Source: Porticoccus sp002341315
GTDB taxonomy: Bacteria; Pseudomonadota; Gammaproteobacteria; Pseudomonadales; Porticoccaceae
Assembly (NCBI RefSeq): GCF_047634355.1
Contig: NZ_JBLIAL010000001.1
Direction: 5' to 3' (one strand)
Length of the DNA: 64,000 nt
Shown here: positions 42,677 through 51,730 of the stretch, in pieces
Position numbering within the stretch: the stretch's first letter is position 1
How the letters are laid out: every line of letters begins with the position of its first letter
The notes under the pieces: generated by a model
Database searches by the model: none
What the model was told of the DNA's origin: nothing
What the model saw: only the letters and a program-made list of their open reading frames with translations
Translations under genes and position numbers: made by a program

Positions 42677-45082
42677 ATGTTGTTATCACTGTTGCTGTTT
42701 ATCGGTTTACTCACAGCCGTATTTTATTACCGCCCGCCATTGCAAACCGGCTCCCTGATTATGGTGGCCGGCACCATTTTGCTGACAATCTACTGTAGCG
42801 GTATGTGGCTGATATTACTGGTGACGATCGGTGTATCCATCCTCCTCAATCATCCCCGGTGGCGTCAGCAATTGCTGATTAAACCGATGTATCACATGCT
42901 GCGAAAGTCCATGCCCACCATCAGTAAAACCGAGCAGGAAGCCCTGGAGGCGGGCACCACCTGGTGGGAAAAGGAGCTGTTCAGCGGCAGGCCGGACTGG
43001 CATCAGTTTTCTGCAATTGACCTGCCTCGGCTCAGCGAGCAGGAACAGCAGTTTCTCGACAAAGAAGTGGTGGAGCTGTGTCAACTTATCGACGAGTGGG
43101 ATGTCCATCAACGGCAGGACCTTTCGCCGGAAGTCTGGGACCACCTGAGGACAAACGGCTTTTTCGGTCTGATCATCCCGGAGGAATTTGGCGGGCTGGA
43201 TTTCAGCCCTTATGCCCAGAGCCGCGTCATGAGCAAAATTGCCAGTTGTTCGCCCACGGCCGCGGTCACTGCCATGGTGCCGAATTCTCTGGGCCCCGGC
43301 GAACTGCTGGTAAAGTACGGCACTGAAGAACAGAAACAGCGCTGGTTACCGGGGCTGGCCAATGGCACAGAACTCCCCTGCTTCGGCCTGACGGGCCCGG
43401 AGGCAGGATCAGATGCAGGGTCCATTCCGGATCTCGGCATCGTTTGCAAGGGGCAACATAACGGCGAGGAAGTGCTAGGTCTCAGCCTGACTTTCAGCAA
43501 GCGCTGGATCACCCTGGCACCAGTGGCGACGGCAATTGGCCTCGCCTTCAAACTGCGGGATCCGGACGGCTTGCTCGGCGACCCGGACACCGTGGAATAC
43601 GGCATTACCTGTGCCCTGTTGCCAGCTGACCACCCCGGTGTCGAGATTGGTCGCCGCCACAATCCAGGCGCTCCATTCATGAACGGGCCGATTAGCGGCA
43701 CTGACGTGTTTATTCCCATCGACTGGATTATCGGGGGCGCCGAAATGGCCGGCAAAGGTTGGCGGATGCTGATCGAATGTCTGGGTGCAGGGCGCGGCGT
43801 ATCCCTGCCGGCACTGGCAACTGCCAGCGGTGAAATGTGTTACCTCACCGTCGGGGCCTTTGCCCGGATCCGCCGCCAGTTCAATATGGAAATCGGTAAA
43901 TTTGAAGGCGTTCAGGAGGCCACGGCCGAGATTGCCGCGGGCGCCTATACACTGGAAGCAATGCGGCAGATGGTAACCCGGGGGCTGGCGGATGGTGCGC
44001 CCTCGGTACTGACCGCCATGGCCAAGCTCCATGCCACTGAACGGATGCGGCAGATCGTCAATCAGGCCATGGACGTGGTGGGTGGTCGGGCCATTCAATT
44101 GGGTCCGCGCAATTTTCTCGGCTCGATGTACCACTCGGTACCGGTGGCCATCACCGTGGAAGGTGCCAATATTCTGACCCGCTCCCTGATGATTTTTGGC
44201 CAGGGTGCCATGCGCTGCCATCCCTACCTCTATGCCGAATTAAAAACGTTGCAACATGGCGATGAGCAAGCGGGACTGGCAGAATTTGATCCCCTTTTCA
44301 GGCAACATCTGGGACACATTTTCAGCAATATCGCACGGCTCAAGCTGTATGGCGTGACCGCGGCACGCTTCAGCCCGGTACCCGACGACGCTTCTGATTT
44401 CAGTCGTCGCTGGTATCAGCGCATCAACCATCTCAGTGTGGCTCTGGCCAGCTGCTCCGACGTGGCCCTGGGTATACTCGGTGGAGATATCAAGCGGCGG
44501 GAGCTGCTGTCCGCCCGCCTTGGCGACGTCCACAGCGAGCTGTTCATTGCCTGCAGTGTCCTCAAGTACCACGATGCCAATCAACAGAACGATGCTACAG
44601 AAGCACACGCCCGTTATGCGGTGCAGCGCTCCCTGTTCAGGGCCCAACAGGCGTTGCTGGCATTTTGTGACAACTTCCCTCTGCGGTGGCTCGGCAAAAT
44701 TCTGGCATTCACTTGCTTTCCTTTGGGGCGTATTCACCGGGCCCCGGATGATCATCAGATTCGTCGACTCGGCGGCCTGATCATGGAGCCAAACCCCGTG
44801 CGGCAGGCACTGAGCCAATTCGTGTATCTCAACGAAGATCCACTGGATCCTGTGGGGCGGGTTGAATCAACCTTTCAGGCATTGCTCAAAATAGACAAAC
44901 CCTGGCAGGCATTCGTTCGTGCACGCAACAAGGGGCTTCTGCAACATTCGGATAATCTGGATATGGCACTGGCCAGCGCAGCTGAGCAGGGCATCATCGG
45001 TGCTGCTGATATCGAGCCGATTAAAGCTTACGACAAACAGCGTTATGACTGCCTGCTGACAGATCACTTCGAAGCGCTGTAG
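42677..45082 (+). CDS. fadE: Acyl-CoA dehydrogenase FadE
   Basis: The 801-residue protein runs from the ATG at 42677; a start ten codons earlier (42647) is also possible. The N-terminus has two hydrophobic helices (LLSLLLFIGLLTAVFYYRPP and the next about 20-45), as in E. coli FadE. The ACAD body follows: GTTWWEKELFSG, FFGLIIPEEFGGLDFSPYAQSR, FGLTGPEAGSDAGSIPD, VEGANILTRSLMIFGQGAM. It performs the first step of fatty-acid beta-oxidation. Length matches the FadE type rather than the short ACADs. Confidence 0.95.
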   Translation: MLLSLLLFIGLLTAVFYYRPPLQTGSLIMVAGTILLTIYCSGMWLILLVTIGVSILLNHPRWRQQLLIKPMYHMLRKSMPTISKTEQEALEAGTTWWEKELFSGRPDWHQFSAIDLPRLSEQEQQFLDKEVVELCQLIDEWDVHQRQDLSPEVWDHLRTNGFFGLIIPEEFGGLDFSPYAQSRVMSKIASCSPTAAVTAMVPNSLGPGELLVKYGTEEQKQRWLPGLANGTELPCFGLTGPEAGSDAGSIPDLGIVCKGQHNGEEVLGLSLTFSKRWITLAPVATAIGLAFKLRDPDGLLGDPDTVEYGITCALLPADHPGVEIGRRHNPGAPFMNGPISGTDVFIPIDWIIGGAEMAGKGWRMLIECLGAGRGVSLPALATASGEMCYLTVGAFARIRRQFNMEIGKFEGVQEATAEIAAGAYTLEAMRQMVTRGLADGAPSVLTAMAKLHATERMRQIVNQAMDVVGGRAIQLGPRNFLGSMYHSVPVAITVEGANILTRSLMIFGQGAMRCHPYLYAELKTLQHGDEQAGLAEFDPLFRQHLGHIFSNIARLKLYGVTAARFSPVPDDASDFSRRWYQRINHLSVALASCSDVALGILGGDIKRRELLSARLGDVHSELFIACSVLKYHDANQQNDATEAHARYAVQRSLFRAQQALLAFCDNFPLRWLGKILAFTCFPLGRIHRAPDDHQIRRLGGLIMEPNPVRQALSQFVYLNEDPLDPVGRVESTFQALLKIDKPWQAFVRARNKGLLQHSDNLDMALASAAEQGIIGAADIEPIKAYDKQRYDCLLTDHFEAL

Positions 45083-45218
45083 TCGGCTGACTTATATGAC
45101 ATCCCGGGCAAGAGCCGAGAGCAAGGGTATTTCAGTGCCGATCATAAGTCGCCGACCTGTTCTGGCTCACGGTCAATCCGGGTGATTTTCCAATTCAGAA
45201 GTCGCAGAGATACAGGGT

Positions 45219-46007
45219 TCAGAGTGATTTTTGGGTGGCCCGGCGCATCAGTGACAAGTAAAGCCGATTGGGCAGCAGCCGCAGCAATTTCATCCAGAAT
45301 ACAAATCGCCGTGGGAAAGCAATCTCGAAGCGACTGGACAGCAGCCCCCGATAAATAGCCATAGCGGCATCGTCCGCCTCCATCAGCGCGGGCATCTGAA
45401 AGGTGTTTTTATCGGTCAACGGTGTTCGGACAAAACCGGGGTTGATTACCTGCAATCGCACCCCTGTGCCATGTAAATCCATGTACAGCGATTCACACAG
45501 ACTGATCAGTGCCGCCTTGCTGGCACAATAAGCCGCCGCCGTCGGCAGACCACGGTAACCCGCGACGGAGGCCATCACAGCAATGTGGCCTTTTCGGCCC
45601 GCAATATAACGATGCAGTACCGGATCGAGGCAGTTGATCGTACCCTGAAGGTTGATATCCAACAGTCTGCGACAGCGCTGGGCAGAAAAGGCCTCTGCAC
45701 TGGCGGGGTCGTGAGTCCCCGCATTCAATACCACCAGTTCCGGAAACCGTTGTTCTCTGTCCCAGCGTTCAAACAGAGCGGCTATTTCGGCGGGGCGACG
45801 GATATCCAGGGGAACCGGAATAAATTTCCCGGGCGCAGAGACCAGCGATGACTGCAGCTCGTTTAGCTCGTCGAGATTGCGGGCAGAACCATAGACCGTT
45901 GCGCCACGCTCACAGAGCAAGCGTGCCAATGCCGCACCGATACCCCGCCCTGCACCGGTAATCCATATACAGTGCCAGGGTATTTGCATTTCCTGTTTAA
46001 CATTCAT
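45219..46007 (-). CDS. Short-chain dehydrogenase/reductase
   Basis: The 262-residue classical SDR has cofactor loop WITGAGRGIGAALARLL near residue 15, the NAG motif VLNAGTHD, and catalytic Ser and YxxxK in SVAGYRGLPTAAAYCASKAAL near residue 150. The C-terminal 25 residues are hydrophobic and basic (FWMKLLRLLPNRLYLSLMRRA), suggesting membrane contact. It is last in the leftward arm of the sigma/ChrR-linked cluster, behind DUF2878, chalcone-isomerase-like and DUF3833 genes. A lipid-modifying reductase is a reasonable inference. Confidence 0.9.
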   Translation of the reverse strand: MNVKQEMQIPWHCIWITGAGRGIGAALARLLCERGATVYGSARNLDELNELQSSLVSAPGKFIPVPLDIRRPAEIAALFERWDREQRFPELVVLNAGTHDPASAEAFSAQRCRRLLDINLQGTINCLDPVLHRYIAGRKGHIAVMASVAGYRGLPTAAAYCASKAALISLCESLYMDLHGTGVRLQVINPGFVRTPLTDKNTFQMPALMEADDAAMAIYRGLLSSRFEIAFPRRFVFWMKLLRLLPNRLYLSLMRRATQKSL

Positions 46008-46065
46008 GATCGTCTTTACCGTCTCAAAAATAATGCTCTAAATGACAGTCCAGCAAAATGACACC

Positions 46066-46632
46066 CTAGGACTGACAGGCTGGCCAGGCATCATCGGCAG
46101 GTTGATCAGACTCACGGCGAATGTAAAGCGTGATCTCACCCACGGGGATACCAAATTTGCTCATGGTGGCGCGGTTGATCAAATTGTTCTCATCCACTAG
46201 ATAGAGCCAGTCATTCAGCTTGATGTGGCGTACCTTGCCGTTGACAGGAATTTCCAGCACGTATTGCCAGTTCAGCGCATTGCCCTCGGTAGTGCCCGAT
46301 GCCTCACCCACCACATCGCCAGCCGTACCCGTATATTGATTGCCAGTTTTGGTGAGTCGCCAGCAGCGGGTTTGCTGTTCACCATCATTGAAGAAAAACT
46401 GTTCGTCCAGAACACCTTCTCCATCCTGCCAGGAGGCATTGATTTCCGCCCTGAAACGACGAATCACCTTGCCACGAAAATCCTGCACCATGCCATAGGC
46501 CACCAGATGGCCGCTGAAGAATTTGTCCAGGTGCAGCTCCGGTGTTTCATGTTGGTAATCTGTAATCGTGGAGGAGCAACCTGCCAATAACAGGCCAGCG
46601 AGACAAATACTTTTTGATACATTGCGGGCCAT
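46066..46632 (-). CDS. DUF3833 lipoprotein
   Basis: The 188-residue protein has a lipoprotein signal ending LAGLLLAGCSS, with the lipobox Cys near residue 19. The mature domain (LDKFFSGHLVAYGMVQDFRGKVIRRF, then WQDGEGVLDEQFFFNDGE) matches the DUF3833 family that I know from sigma-E/ChrR-type clusters. Its function is not established; a lipocalin-like envelope role is speculative. It lies 15 bp downstream of the chalcone-isomerase-like gene and is probably co-transcribed with it. Confidence 0.83.
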   Translation of the reverse strand: MARNVSKSICLAGLLLAGCSSTITDYQHETPELHLDKFFSGHLVAYGMVQDFRGKVIRRFRAEINASWQDGEGVLDEQFFFNDGEQQTRCWRLTKTGNQYTGTAGDVVGEASGTTEGNALNWQYVLEIPVNGKVRHIKLNDWLYLVDENNLINRATMSKFGIPVGEITLYIRRESDQPADDAWPACQS

Positions 46633-46647
46633 TAAAAACTCCTCTTT

Positions 46648-47157
46648 TCAGCGTTCTCCCCGAAGTTTTCGGGTCAGTTTTGGGTAGGCACTGTCGTCTG
46701 CCAACCAGATATTCAAAAAGGCTTTGGCAAACACAGGATCCTCCACGGAACCGATGTATTGACCGTTGTGATGAAAATGGCCCCGGTCCTCCGGGTCCAT
46801 ATAAAAAGTCAGCTCATCGCCCTCTGCCAGGTTTGGCCACATATTGGCTAGGTGCGTCATCCATCGATCCAGTTGTTCGTCCGGCAAATCGCCGATCTGT
46901 TTGCGGGTTTCACTCACCAGTCTGGTGTTACTGATATCCCGTCGGTAGGTGAGTCTCAGCATCAAAGGCCCCTTTAGCTTCTCGTAGCGTCCGGTGACAC
47001 TGTATAGCTCGGCCCGGTAGACCTTCATAAAAAAGACCCGGAGCTCTGCATGGCCGACAGACTGCAACCGGTCCGGCACGGGCACGGCCAGTACTGAAAC
47101 AACAAAGAACGACAAAAATATCGATAGCAGTGCCCTACTAAACCTGTACACGATCAC
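46648..47157 (-). CDS. Chalcone-isomerase-like exported protein
   Basis: The 169-residue protein has a signal peptide (RALLSIFLSFFVVSVLAVPV) and then SVGHAELRVFFMKVYRAELYS and LMLRLTYRRDISNTRLVSETRKQ. This pattern fits the bacterial chalcone-isomerase-like family, whose plant relatives bind flavonoids or fatty acids. Catalysis is unproven for the bacterial group, and fatty-acid binding is a possibility. It overlaps the DUF2878 gene by 20 bp. Confidence 0.83.
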   Translation of the reverse strand: MIVYRFSRALLSIFLSFFVVSVLAVPVPDRLQSVGHAELRVFFMKVYRAELYSVTGRYEKLKGPLMLRLTYRRDISNTRLVSETRKQIGDLPDEQLDRWMTHLANMWPNLAEGDELTFYMDPEDRGHFHHNGQYIGSVEDPVFAKAFLNIWLADDSAYPKLTRKLRGER

Positions 47158-47656
47158 CTCCCAGCCGGTCTGCCAGCGACATCAGTGCGGGAAACAAAGC
47201 CATCCAGACAACCGCCAGAAGTATCAGGGAAGGAACCACAGCAAAACCGAAATCTGCCGCCCCCAGATTAATCGCCGCCCAGTAGGTCAGCGCCCCGGCC
47301 ACTGACCCGACGACTGCGGAGAGTAGGTGGCGCCTGGAAAAAAACCGCAGGCATTGACGAAGAGTGGCGGCAAAGCCCAGCCACAAGAGTACCAGCCAGA
47401 CCGGGGGCAAAGAGCTACCCTGATTGAAAATGAACACACCACCGAGGGTAAGCAAGGCATCAACCGTAAAACCCAATATTGCACACACCAGTAATACGCG
47501 GGCTTCAAGCAGTGGCTGGCGGTGAAAGGTCAGATGCAGCACCAGCAGTAACAAAACTAGCGGAGCTGCACTATTGCCCAATAACACAGATAACCACCAG
47601 ATGAGCTGAAAGCCGGTTAGGTTGATCCAGAAACACTCGGAAATGCCAGAAAACAA
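47138..47656 (-). CDS. DUF2878 membrane protein
   Basis: The 172-residue protein runs from a TTG at 47656, placed 8 nt after GGGAG. An ATG further up (47698) overlaps the predicted promoter, so the TTG is preferred. The N-terminus (FWINLTGFQLIWWLSVLLGN) is the DUF2878 hallmark, and five or so hydrophobic helices follow. Function is unknown. It heads the four-gene leftward unit, with a TGATCT-N18-TAACAG promoter 26 bp upstream. Confidence 0.78.
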   Translation of the reverse strand: MFSGISECFWINLTGFQLIWWLSVLLGNSAAPLVLLLLVLHLTFHRQPLLEARVLLVCAILGFTVDALLTLGGVFIFNQGSSLPPVWLVLLWLGFAATLRQCLRFFSRRHLLSAVVGSVAGALTYWAAINLGAADFGFAVVPSLILLAVVWMALFPALMSLADRLGGDRVQV

Positions 47657-47681
47657 GGTTTGATCTCCCGCTGTAATGTAA

Positions 47682-47711
47682 CTGTTACGATTTACCATTA
47701 CAGTCAGATCA
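47682..47711 (-). promoter_or_regulatory. Candidate ChrR-type sigma promoter of the DUF2878 unit
   Basis: On the minus strand, TGATCT (47711-47706), exactly 18 bp, then TAACAG (47687-47682). The same TGATCN-N18-TA pattern occurs before the sigma gene and two other units in this window, and matches the TGATC ... TAAG type known for Rhodobacter sphaeroides sigma-E. Confidence 0.68.
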
Positions 47712-47719
47712 TCGGTCAC

Positions 47720-47749
47720 TGATCCAGGCAACCAGACAGCCCGTATTGA
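47720..47749 (+). promoter_or_regulatory. Candidate ChrR-type sigma promoter of the peroxidase unit
   Basis: TGATCC (47720-47725), an 18-bp spacer, then TATTGA (47744-47749), 35 bp before the first ATG of the rightward unit. The -10 is the weakest of the four. It is back to back with the DUF2878 promoter. Confidence 0.55.
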
Positions 47750-47783
47750 TCAGGGACAACCGAACCATCATCAGGTGGCAGTA

Positions 47784-48089
47784 ATGACAATCAAGCTTTT
47801 GAAGCGATTACAGAAAAGGCGGCAACTGGATACCGTCCGGTTTATCCGGAACGCCTGTGCTCCGATGGTGCTTCAGGTGGCTTTTTTTGAGAATGGGCAA
47901 CTGCGAAGGCAACTGATCAGGACCCGCAAGGGAGGGGTCATGACCTGCCGCCATTTGGGTGAGGCCTATGCGCTTTGTCGCTCCGCTGGCGTGCACTGCG
48001 CTGAACTGGTGCAGATCGTCAGTCACGATGAAGCCTGCGCCGGTGACAGTTCAGTCGCGACAAGGCCCGCTATGCCTCTGACATTTTAG
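47784..48089 (+). CDS. Small protein of unknown function (DUF6482-like?)
   Basis: The 101-residue protein starts at the ATG at 47784 (AGGTGG upstream); a GTG at 47775 is an alternative. It is basic at the N-terminus (KLLKRLQKRRQ) and then has a beta-rich part with VAFFENGQLRRQLIR, followed by HLGEAYALCRSAGVHCAELVQ. The layout recalls small DUF6482-type proteins, but I am not sure. It is first in a rightward unit with glutathione peroxidase, renalase-like and DCC genes, so an oxidative-stress link is likely. Confidence 0.6.
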   Translation: MTIKLLKRLQKRRQLDTVRFIRNACAPMVLQVAFFENGQLRRQLIRTRKGGVMTCRHLGEAYALCRSAGVHCAELVQIVSHDEACAGDSSVATRPAMPLTF

Positions 48090-48102
48090 GGGAGATCCAT
48101 CC

Positions 48103-48687
48103 TTGAAAAGACTTGCCCTGGTAATGACCACTTTTCTGTCAATCCTCTGTGTCAATGTCGTCACATCAGAGGAAGCAATAACGACAGACACTGACACCCA
48201 ACAGGCCAACTGCATGAATATTTACCAGTTTACCGCGCCAGATTTGATTGATGAAAAACCGGTGGACTTTTGCAAGGCCTACGCCGGCAAGGTGCTGATT
48301 ATTGTCAATACCGCCAGCAAATGCGGGTTTACCGGGCAGTACGAGGGACTGGAAGCACTTTACCGTGAATTCGGCGATCAGGGCCTGGTGGTGCTCGGTT
48401 TTCCGTCCAATCAGTTTGGCAATCAGGAGCCGGGAACAGCCGAAGAAATTCAGAATTTCTGCCGTGTCACCTATGGTGTGCAATTTCCGATGTTCGCCAA
48501 GACCCGCGTACGCAAGGGTGATGCTGACCCTCTCTGGACCTACCTTGGTGACACATCGGGCACCTATCCGAAATGGAATTTCTACAAGTACCTGATCAAC
48601 CGCGAAGGCGAAGTAGTCGATGTGTTCAGCAGTGTCACCTCACCGGAGAGCCGTCGGTTTCGCAAAGCGGTCAAGGCACTTTTTTGA
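48103..48687 (+). CDS. Exported glutathione peroxidase family protein
   Basis: The 194-residue protein has a TTG start at 48103 with a GGGGAGA ribosome site. An N-terminal signal (RLALVMTTFLSILCVNVVTS) points to the periplasm. The catalytic tetrad regions are present: NTASKCGFTGQY with the peroxidatic Cys, FPSNQFGNQEPG with Gln, and WNFYKYLI with Trp/Asn. It reduces peroxides, including lipid peroxides, using glutathione or thioredoxin-like donors. It fits the photo-oxidative stress cluster. Confidence 0.93.
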   Translation: MKRLALVMTTFLSILCVNVVTSEEAITTDTDTQQANCMNIYQFTAPDLIDEKPVDFCKAYAGKVLIIVNTASKCGFTGQYEGLEALYREFGDQGLVVLGFPSNQFGNQEPGTAEEIQNFCRVTYGVQFPMFAKTRVRKGDADPLWTYLGDTSGTYPKWNFYKYLINREGEVVDVFSSVTSPESRRFRKAVKALF

Positions 48688-48727
48688 ATTGAACCGATAA
48701 CGTCCACCAGAACCGGAGCACGCCAAG

Positions 48728-49750
48728 TTGACGATACCAATGAGACATCAGAGCATTGCCGTGGTCGGTGCCGGTCTGGCTGGGGCCACCCTGACCGAGC
48801 GCTTACTGGAGGTGGGTTATCAGGTTACCGTCTACGAGAAGAGTCGTGGCACAGGGGGCCGTCAAGCCAGTAGTGGCCTTTCAGAAGCAATCGTGGACCT
48901 CGGCGCACCCTGGTTTGAACCCGTTTCGGACAAGTTCAGGAACTGGCTGGAAGATCGACCCGAAATACAGCGATTCTCTCCATCACACAGGGACTTTACC
49001 GGTCTGGAGCTGGATCCTATTTCGGTGTATCTGGCAGCACCAAAACAGACCATCCTGACACGCAACCTGCTGGGTAGCGCAGCCTTCTGTTCTTCAACCC
49101 GGGTGGGAAAATTGCATCCCGGCTCAGAGGGCGTCGCTGTCGAAAACGATGTCGGGCAACTGCTGAATACCCATCAGGCTGTGATTGTTACAACACCGGC
49201 ATCCCAGGCTGAACCGCTACTGGCCTCAATACCCCGCTTTGCAGAATTGGCAAGATCTGCAGAATCGATACCCACCTGGGTAGTGGCTGTGGGTTTACGC
49301 CAGCAAACCAAGAAACCGGTTGATCTGTTCAGCGGCAGACACCCGTTGTTGGCAAGAGCCATCTGCAACAGCACAAAACCGGGGCGAAGCGCCGGGCCAT
49401 TTGCTGAAACCTGGCTACTGGAAGCCAACCCGCAGTGGAGCGAAGTTCATAAAGAATCTGCACCCAAACAGGTGGGCGCCGAGCTGATTAAAGCCTTCCA
49501 ATCCATTGTGGAGGAGCCCCTGGAGATTGCCGCACTGCGCACCCACCGTTGGCTATACGCCAGGCACGGGACTACTGATTCCGCCGAGTATCTGTGGTGT
49601 CCGAAAAACAGAATTGGTGTCTGCTCGGACTGGTTGGCGCACACCGGCAGCGAGGGGGCGTGGCTGAGCGCCAATCATCTGGCCGACAAACTGCTCAGCA
49701 ACCTTAAAACTGTTTCCATCAATCTGCAGGCATACCAGGATGACGAATAA
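48728..49750 (+). CDS. Renalase-like FAD/NAD(P)-binding oxidoreductase
   Basis: The 340-residue protein has IAVVGAGLAGATLTERLLEVG, then VYEKSRGTGGRQASS, and near the C-terminus RIGVCSDWLAHTGSEGAWLSA, the FAD-binding blocks of the renalase-type flavoprotein group. The listed start is a TTG at 48728 with GGAG upstream; an ATG four codons later is possible. Bacterial renalases oxidise isomeric dihydronicotinamides, but whether this one does is not known. Its end overlaps the DCC gene by 11 bp. Confidence 0.83.
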   Translation: MTIPMRHQSIAVVGAGLAGATLTERLLEVGYQVTVYEKSRGTGGRQASSGLSEAIVDLGAPWFEPVSDKFRNWLEDRPEIQRFSPSHRDFTGLELDPISVYLAAPKQTILTRNLLGSAAFCSSTRVGKLHPGSEGVAVENDVGQLLNTHQAVIVTTPASQAEPLLASIPRFAELARSAESIPTWVVAVGLRQQTKKPVDLFSGRHPLLARAICNSTKPGRSAGPFAETWLLEANPQWSEVHKESAPKQVGAELIKAFQSIVEEPLEIAALRTHRWLYARHGTTDSAEYLWCPKNRIGVCSDWLAHTGSEGAWLSANHLADKLLSNLKTVSINLQAYQDDE

Positions 49751-50198
49751 AGCAGTCGTATCCGATCCTGGAATCGGGAAGACCTTACCCCTGGCGCTGA
49801 GCAAGCCGGACAAGGTCATTGTCTTCTATGATGGCAGCTGCCCCCTCTGCCAGAAAGAAATCCACCATTACATCAGTCGGGATCATACCGGTCAGCTTGT
49901 CTGGGATGATATTTCAAAGAACACCGAGCTCCTCGACAAGTTCGGCATCACACTGAACGAGGCCATGCGCCGGTTTCATGTGATCGACAGGGGCGGCAAT
50001 GTGACCCGGGGAGCCGAGGCATTCCTCACCCTCTGGCATGCCCTGCCGGTCTACAGGCATCTGGCCCGAACCGTTGAATATTTTCATCTGACGCCGTTGT
50101 TGAGCTGGGCCTACGAACATTTTGCACGGGGACGTTACCGGCGTGCCTGCCAAAGGGGCTTCGGCAACACTTGTGCGATAGACACAAAAAAACACTGA
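49740..50198 (+). CDS. DCC-family thiol-disulfide protein (DUF393)
   Basis: The 152-residue protein has the family motif VIVFYDGSCPLCQKEI, with the CPLC redox pair near residues 34-37, then VWDDISKN, FHVIDRGG and GAEAFLTLWHALP. These are thioredoxin-like proteins of uncertain substrate. It overlaps the renalase-like gene and is last in the rightward unit, converging on the photolyase gene. Confidence 0.88.
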   Translation: MTNKAVVSDPGIGKTLPLALSKPDKVIVFYDGSCPLCQKEIHHYISRDHTGQLVWDDISKNTELLDKFGITLNEAMRRFHVIDRGGNVTRGAEAFLTLWHALPVYRHLARTVEYFHLTPLLSWAYEHFARGRYRRACQRGFGNTCAIDTKKH

Positions 50199-50250
50199 GC
50201 CCCTGCTGCGCTATTCGAACAGAGTGAAACAACAAGACAGGCCCGAATGG

Positions 50251-51666
50251 TTATTGCCGTTGGTAATCCGCAAGGCTGGCAGCTCTGGCCTTACTGTAAT
50301 CGATAATGGGCGCGGGTCGCCCGACTTTGGCGGCAAATGCCGGGTCGTGTCGCTGCATGCCCTTCAGCTCCTTGAGTTCAGGCAACCAGTGCGCCACGTA
50401 GTCACCTTTTGGATCGAACCGCTCGGCCTGGCGCATGGGACTGAAAATACGGAAGTACGGTGCGGCATCCGCCCCCACCGATGCACTCCATTGCCAACCA
50501 CCCAGGTTGGAAGCGAAGTCCCCGTCGATCAGGTGATTCATAAAGAAACAGGCGCCCTTCCGCCAATCCTGCCGCAACAGCTTGGTCAGAAAAGAGGCGG
50601 TGATCATGCGCAGGCGATTGTGCATCCAGCCGCTCGCCAGCAGCTGCTTCATGCCCGCATCGACAATTGGAAAACCGGTTTCGCCCTGACACCAGGCAGT
50701 AAATAACCGATCGTCGTCCAGCCAGCGAATACGGGATTCAACCTCCGGTCTGAAGGGTTGCCATCGATTCATGTCCGGGAAATGCATCAGCAGATGGCGG
50801 TAAAACTCACGCCAGATAATTTCGGTCACCCACTGGTTGCCCAGCCAGCTCGTGCTTTCTGACGCGGCAGCCAGTGCCGCCAGACACTGGCGCGGAGAAA
50901 TCACACCACAATTGAGATAGGGTGATAGTGTCGAGGTGCCGTCCAGCGAGGGGAAATCCCGGTCAGTGGCATAGTCCTCTACGCGAATCGAAACAAAATC
51001 CGCCAATCGGGCATGAGCGGATTCTGGGCCCGCTGGCCACAGCGACGGAATCCAGTGGCTGCCATTATTGATCGCATAATCCACCCTGTCGGGAATCACA
51101 TCGGCGACCAAGCCGTTCGGTAAAGGCGGCGAAGGTTGTACCGGGGGTGCCGACAGTGGCACAGGGTACTGCTCGGAAAAAAGGTTTCGCCAGACTTTGC
51201 TGAAAGGTGTGAATACCCGAAAGGGCAATCCCTGGCCGTTCATCACTTTTCCGGGTGCAAATACCAGATCACCGTGCAGGCCGTAAACCGGGATATCGGC
51301 CTTGCGGAATCTGGCGACGACCTGTTTATCGCGCAGATTTTCGTTCAGGCAATATTCACGATTGAGATAAAGGCCATCACACTGAGCCCGCTCGGCGAGT
51401 GCCAACAACTTTCCTGGCAGGTCGTCAAAGCTATCCACATGGATCAACTTGAGCGGAATCCCCAGCGCCATCAGTTGTTGCTGAAGATGCCGCAAGTTGG
51501 CCAACCAGAATTCCACTTTCGCCGGGGACTCATCGTGACGGACCCATTGCAAGGGGCAGATGGCAGCCACTGCGAGTACGCCCTGACCGGCTGCGTCATC
51601 ACAGGCCTGGAACAAAGCAGGGTTGTCGGCTACGCGAAGGTCGCTACGGAACCAGACGAGTTTCAC
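50251..51666 (-). CDS. phrB: Deoxyribodipyrimidine photolyase
   Basis: The 471-residue protein runs from a GTG at 51666 (VKLVWFRSDLRVADNPAL, with AGGAAAA upstream); a TTG at 51717 is in frame but adds an unusual N-terminus. It has an alpha/beta antenna domain (1-130) and a FAD domain with RLRMITASFLTKLLRQDW, GGWQWSASVGADAAPYFRIF and RFDPKGDYV, as in class I CPD photolyases. It repairs cyclobutane dimers using light. It is third in the sigma-chrR-phr operon, as in other photo-oxidative regulons. Confidence 0.95.
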   Translation of the reverse strand: MKLVWFRSDLRVADNPALFQACDDAAGQGVLAVAAICPLQWVRHDESPAKVEFWLANLRHLQQQLMALGIPLKLIHVDSFDDLPGKLLALAERAQCDGLYLNREYCLNENLRDKQVVARFRKADIPVYGLHGDLVFAPGKVMNGQGLPFRVFTPFSKVWRNLFSEQYPVPLSAPPVQPSPPLPNGLVADVIPDRVDYAINNGSHWIPSLWPAGPESAHARLADFVSIRVEDYATDRDFPSLDGTSTLSPYLNCGVISPRQCLAALAAASESTSWLGNQWVTEIIWREFYRHLLMHFPDMNRWQPFRPEVESRIRWLDDDRLFTAWCQGETGFPIVDAGMKQLLASGWMHNRLRMITASFLTKLLRQDWRKGACFFMNHLIDGDFASNLGGWQWSASVGADAAPYFRIFSPMRQAERFDPKGDYVAHWLPELKELKGMQRHDPAFAAKVGRPAPIIDYSKARAASLADYQRQ

Positions 51667-51730
51667 TGAGGGTTTTCCTGTAGACAGGTCCGTTAAAGGA
51701 TTTGCAAAGAGTGGCAAGGCATGTCACTGG

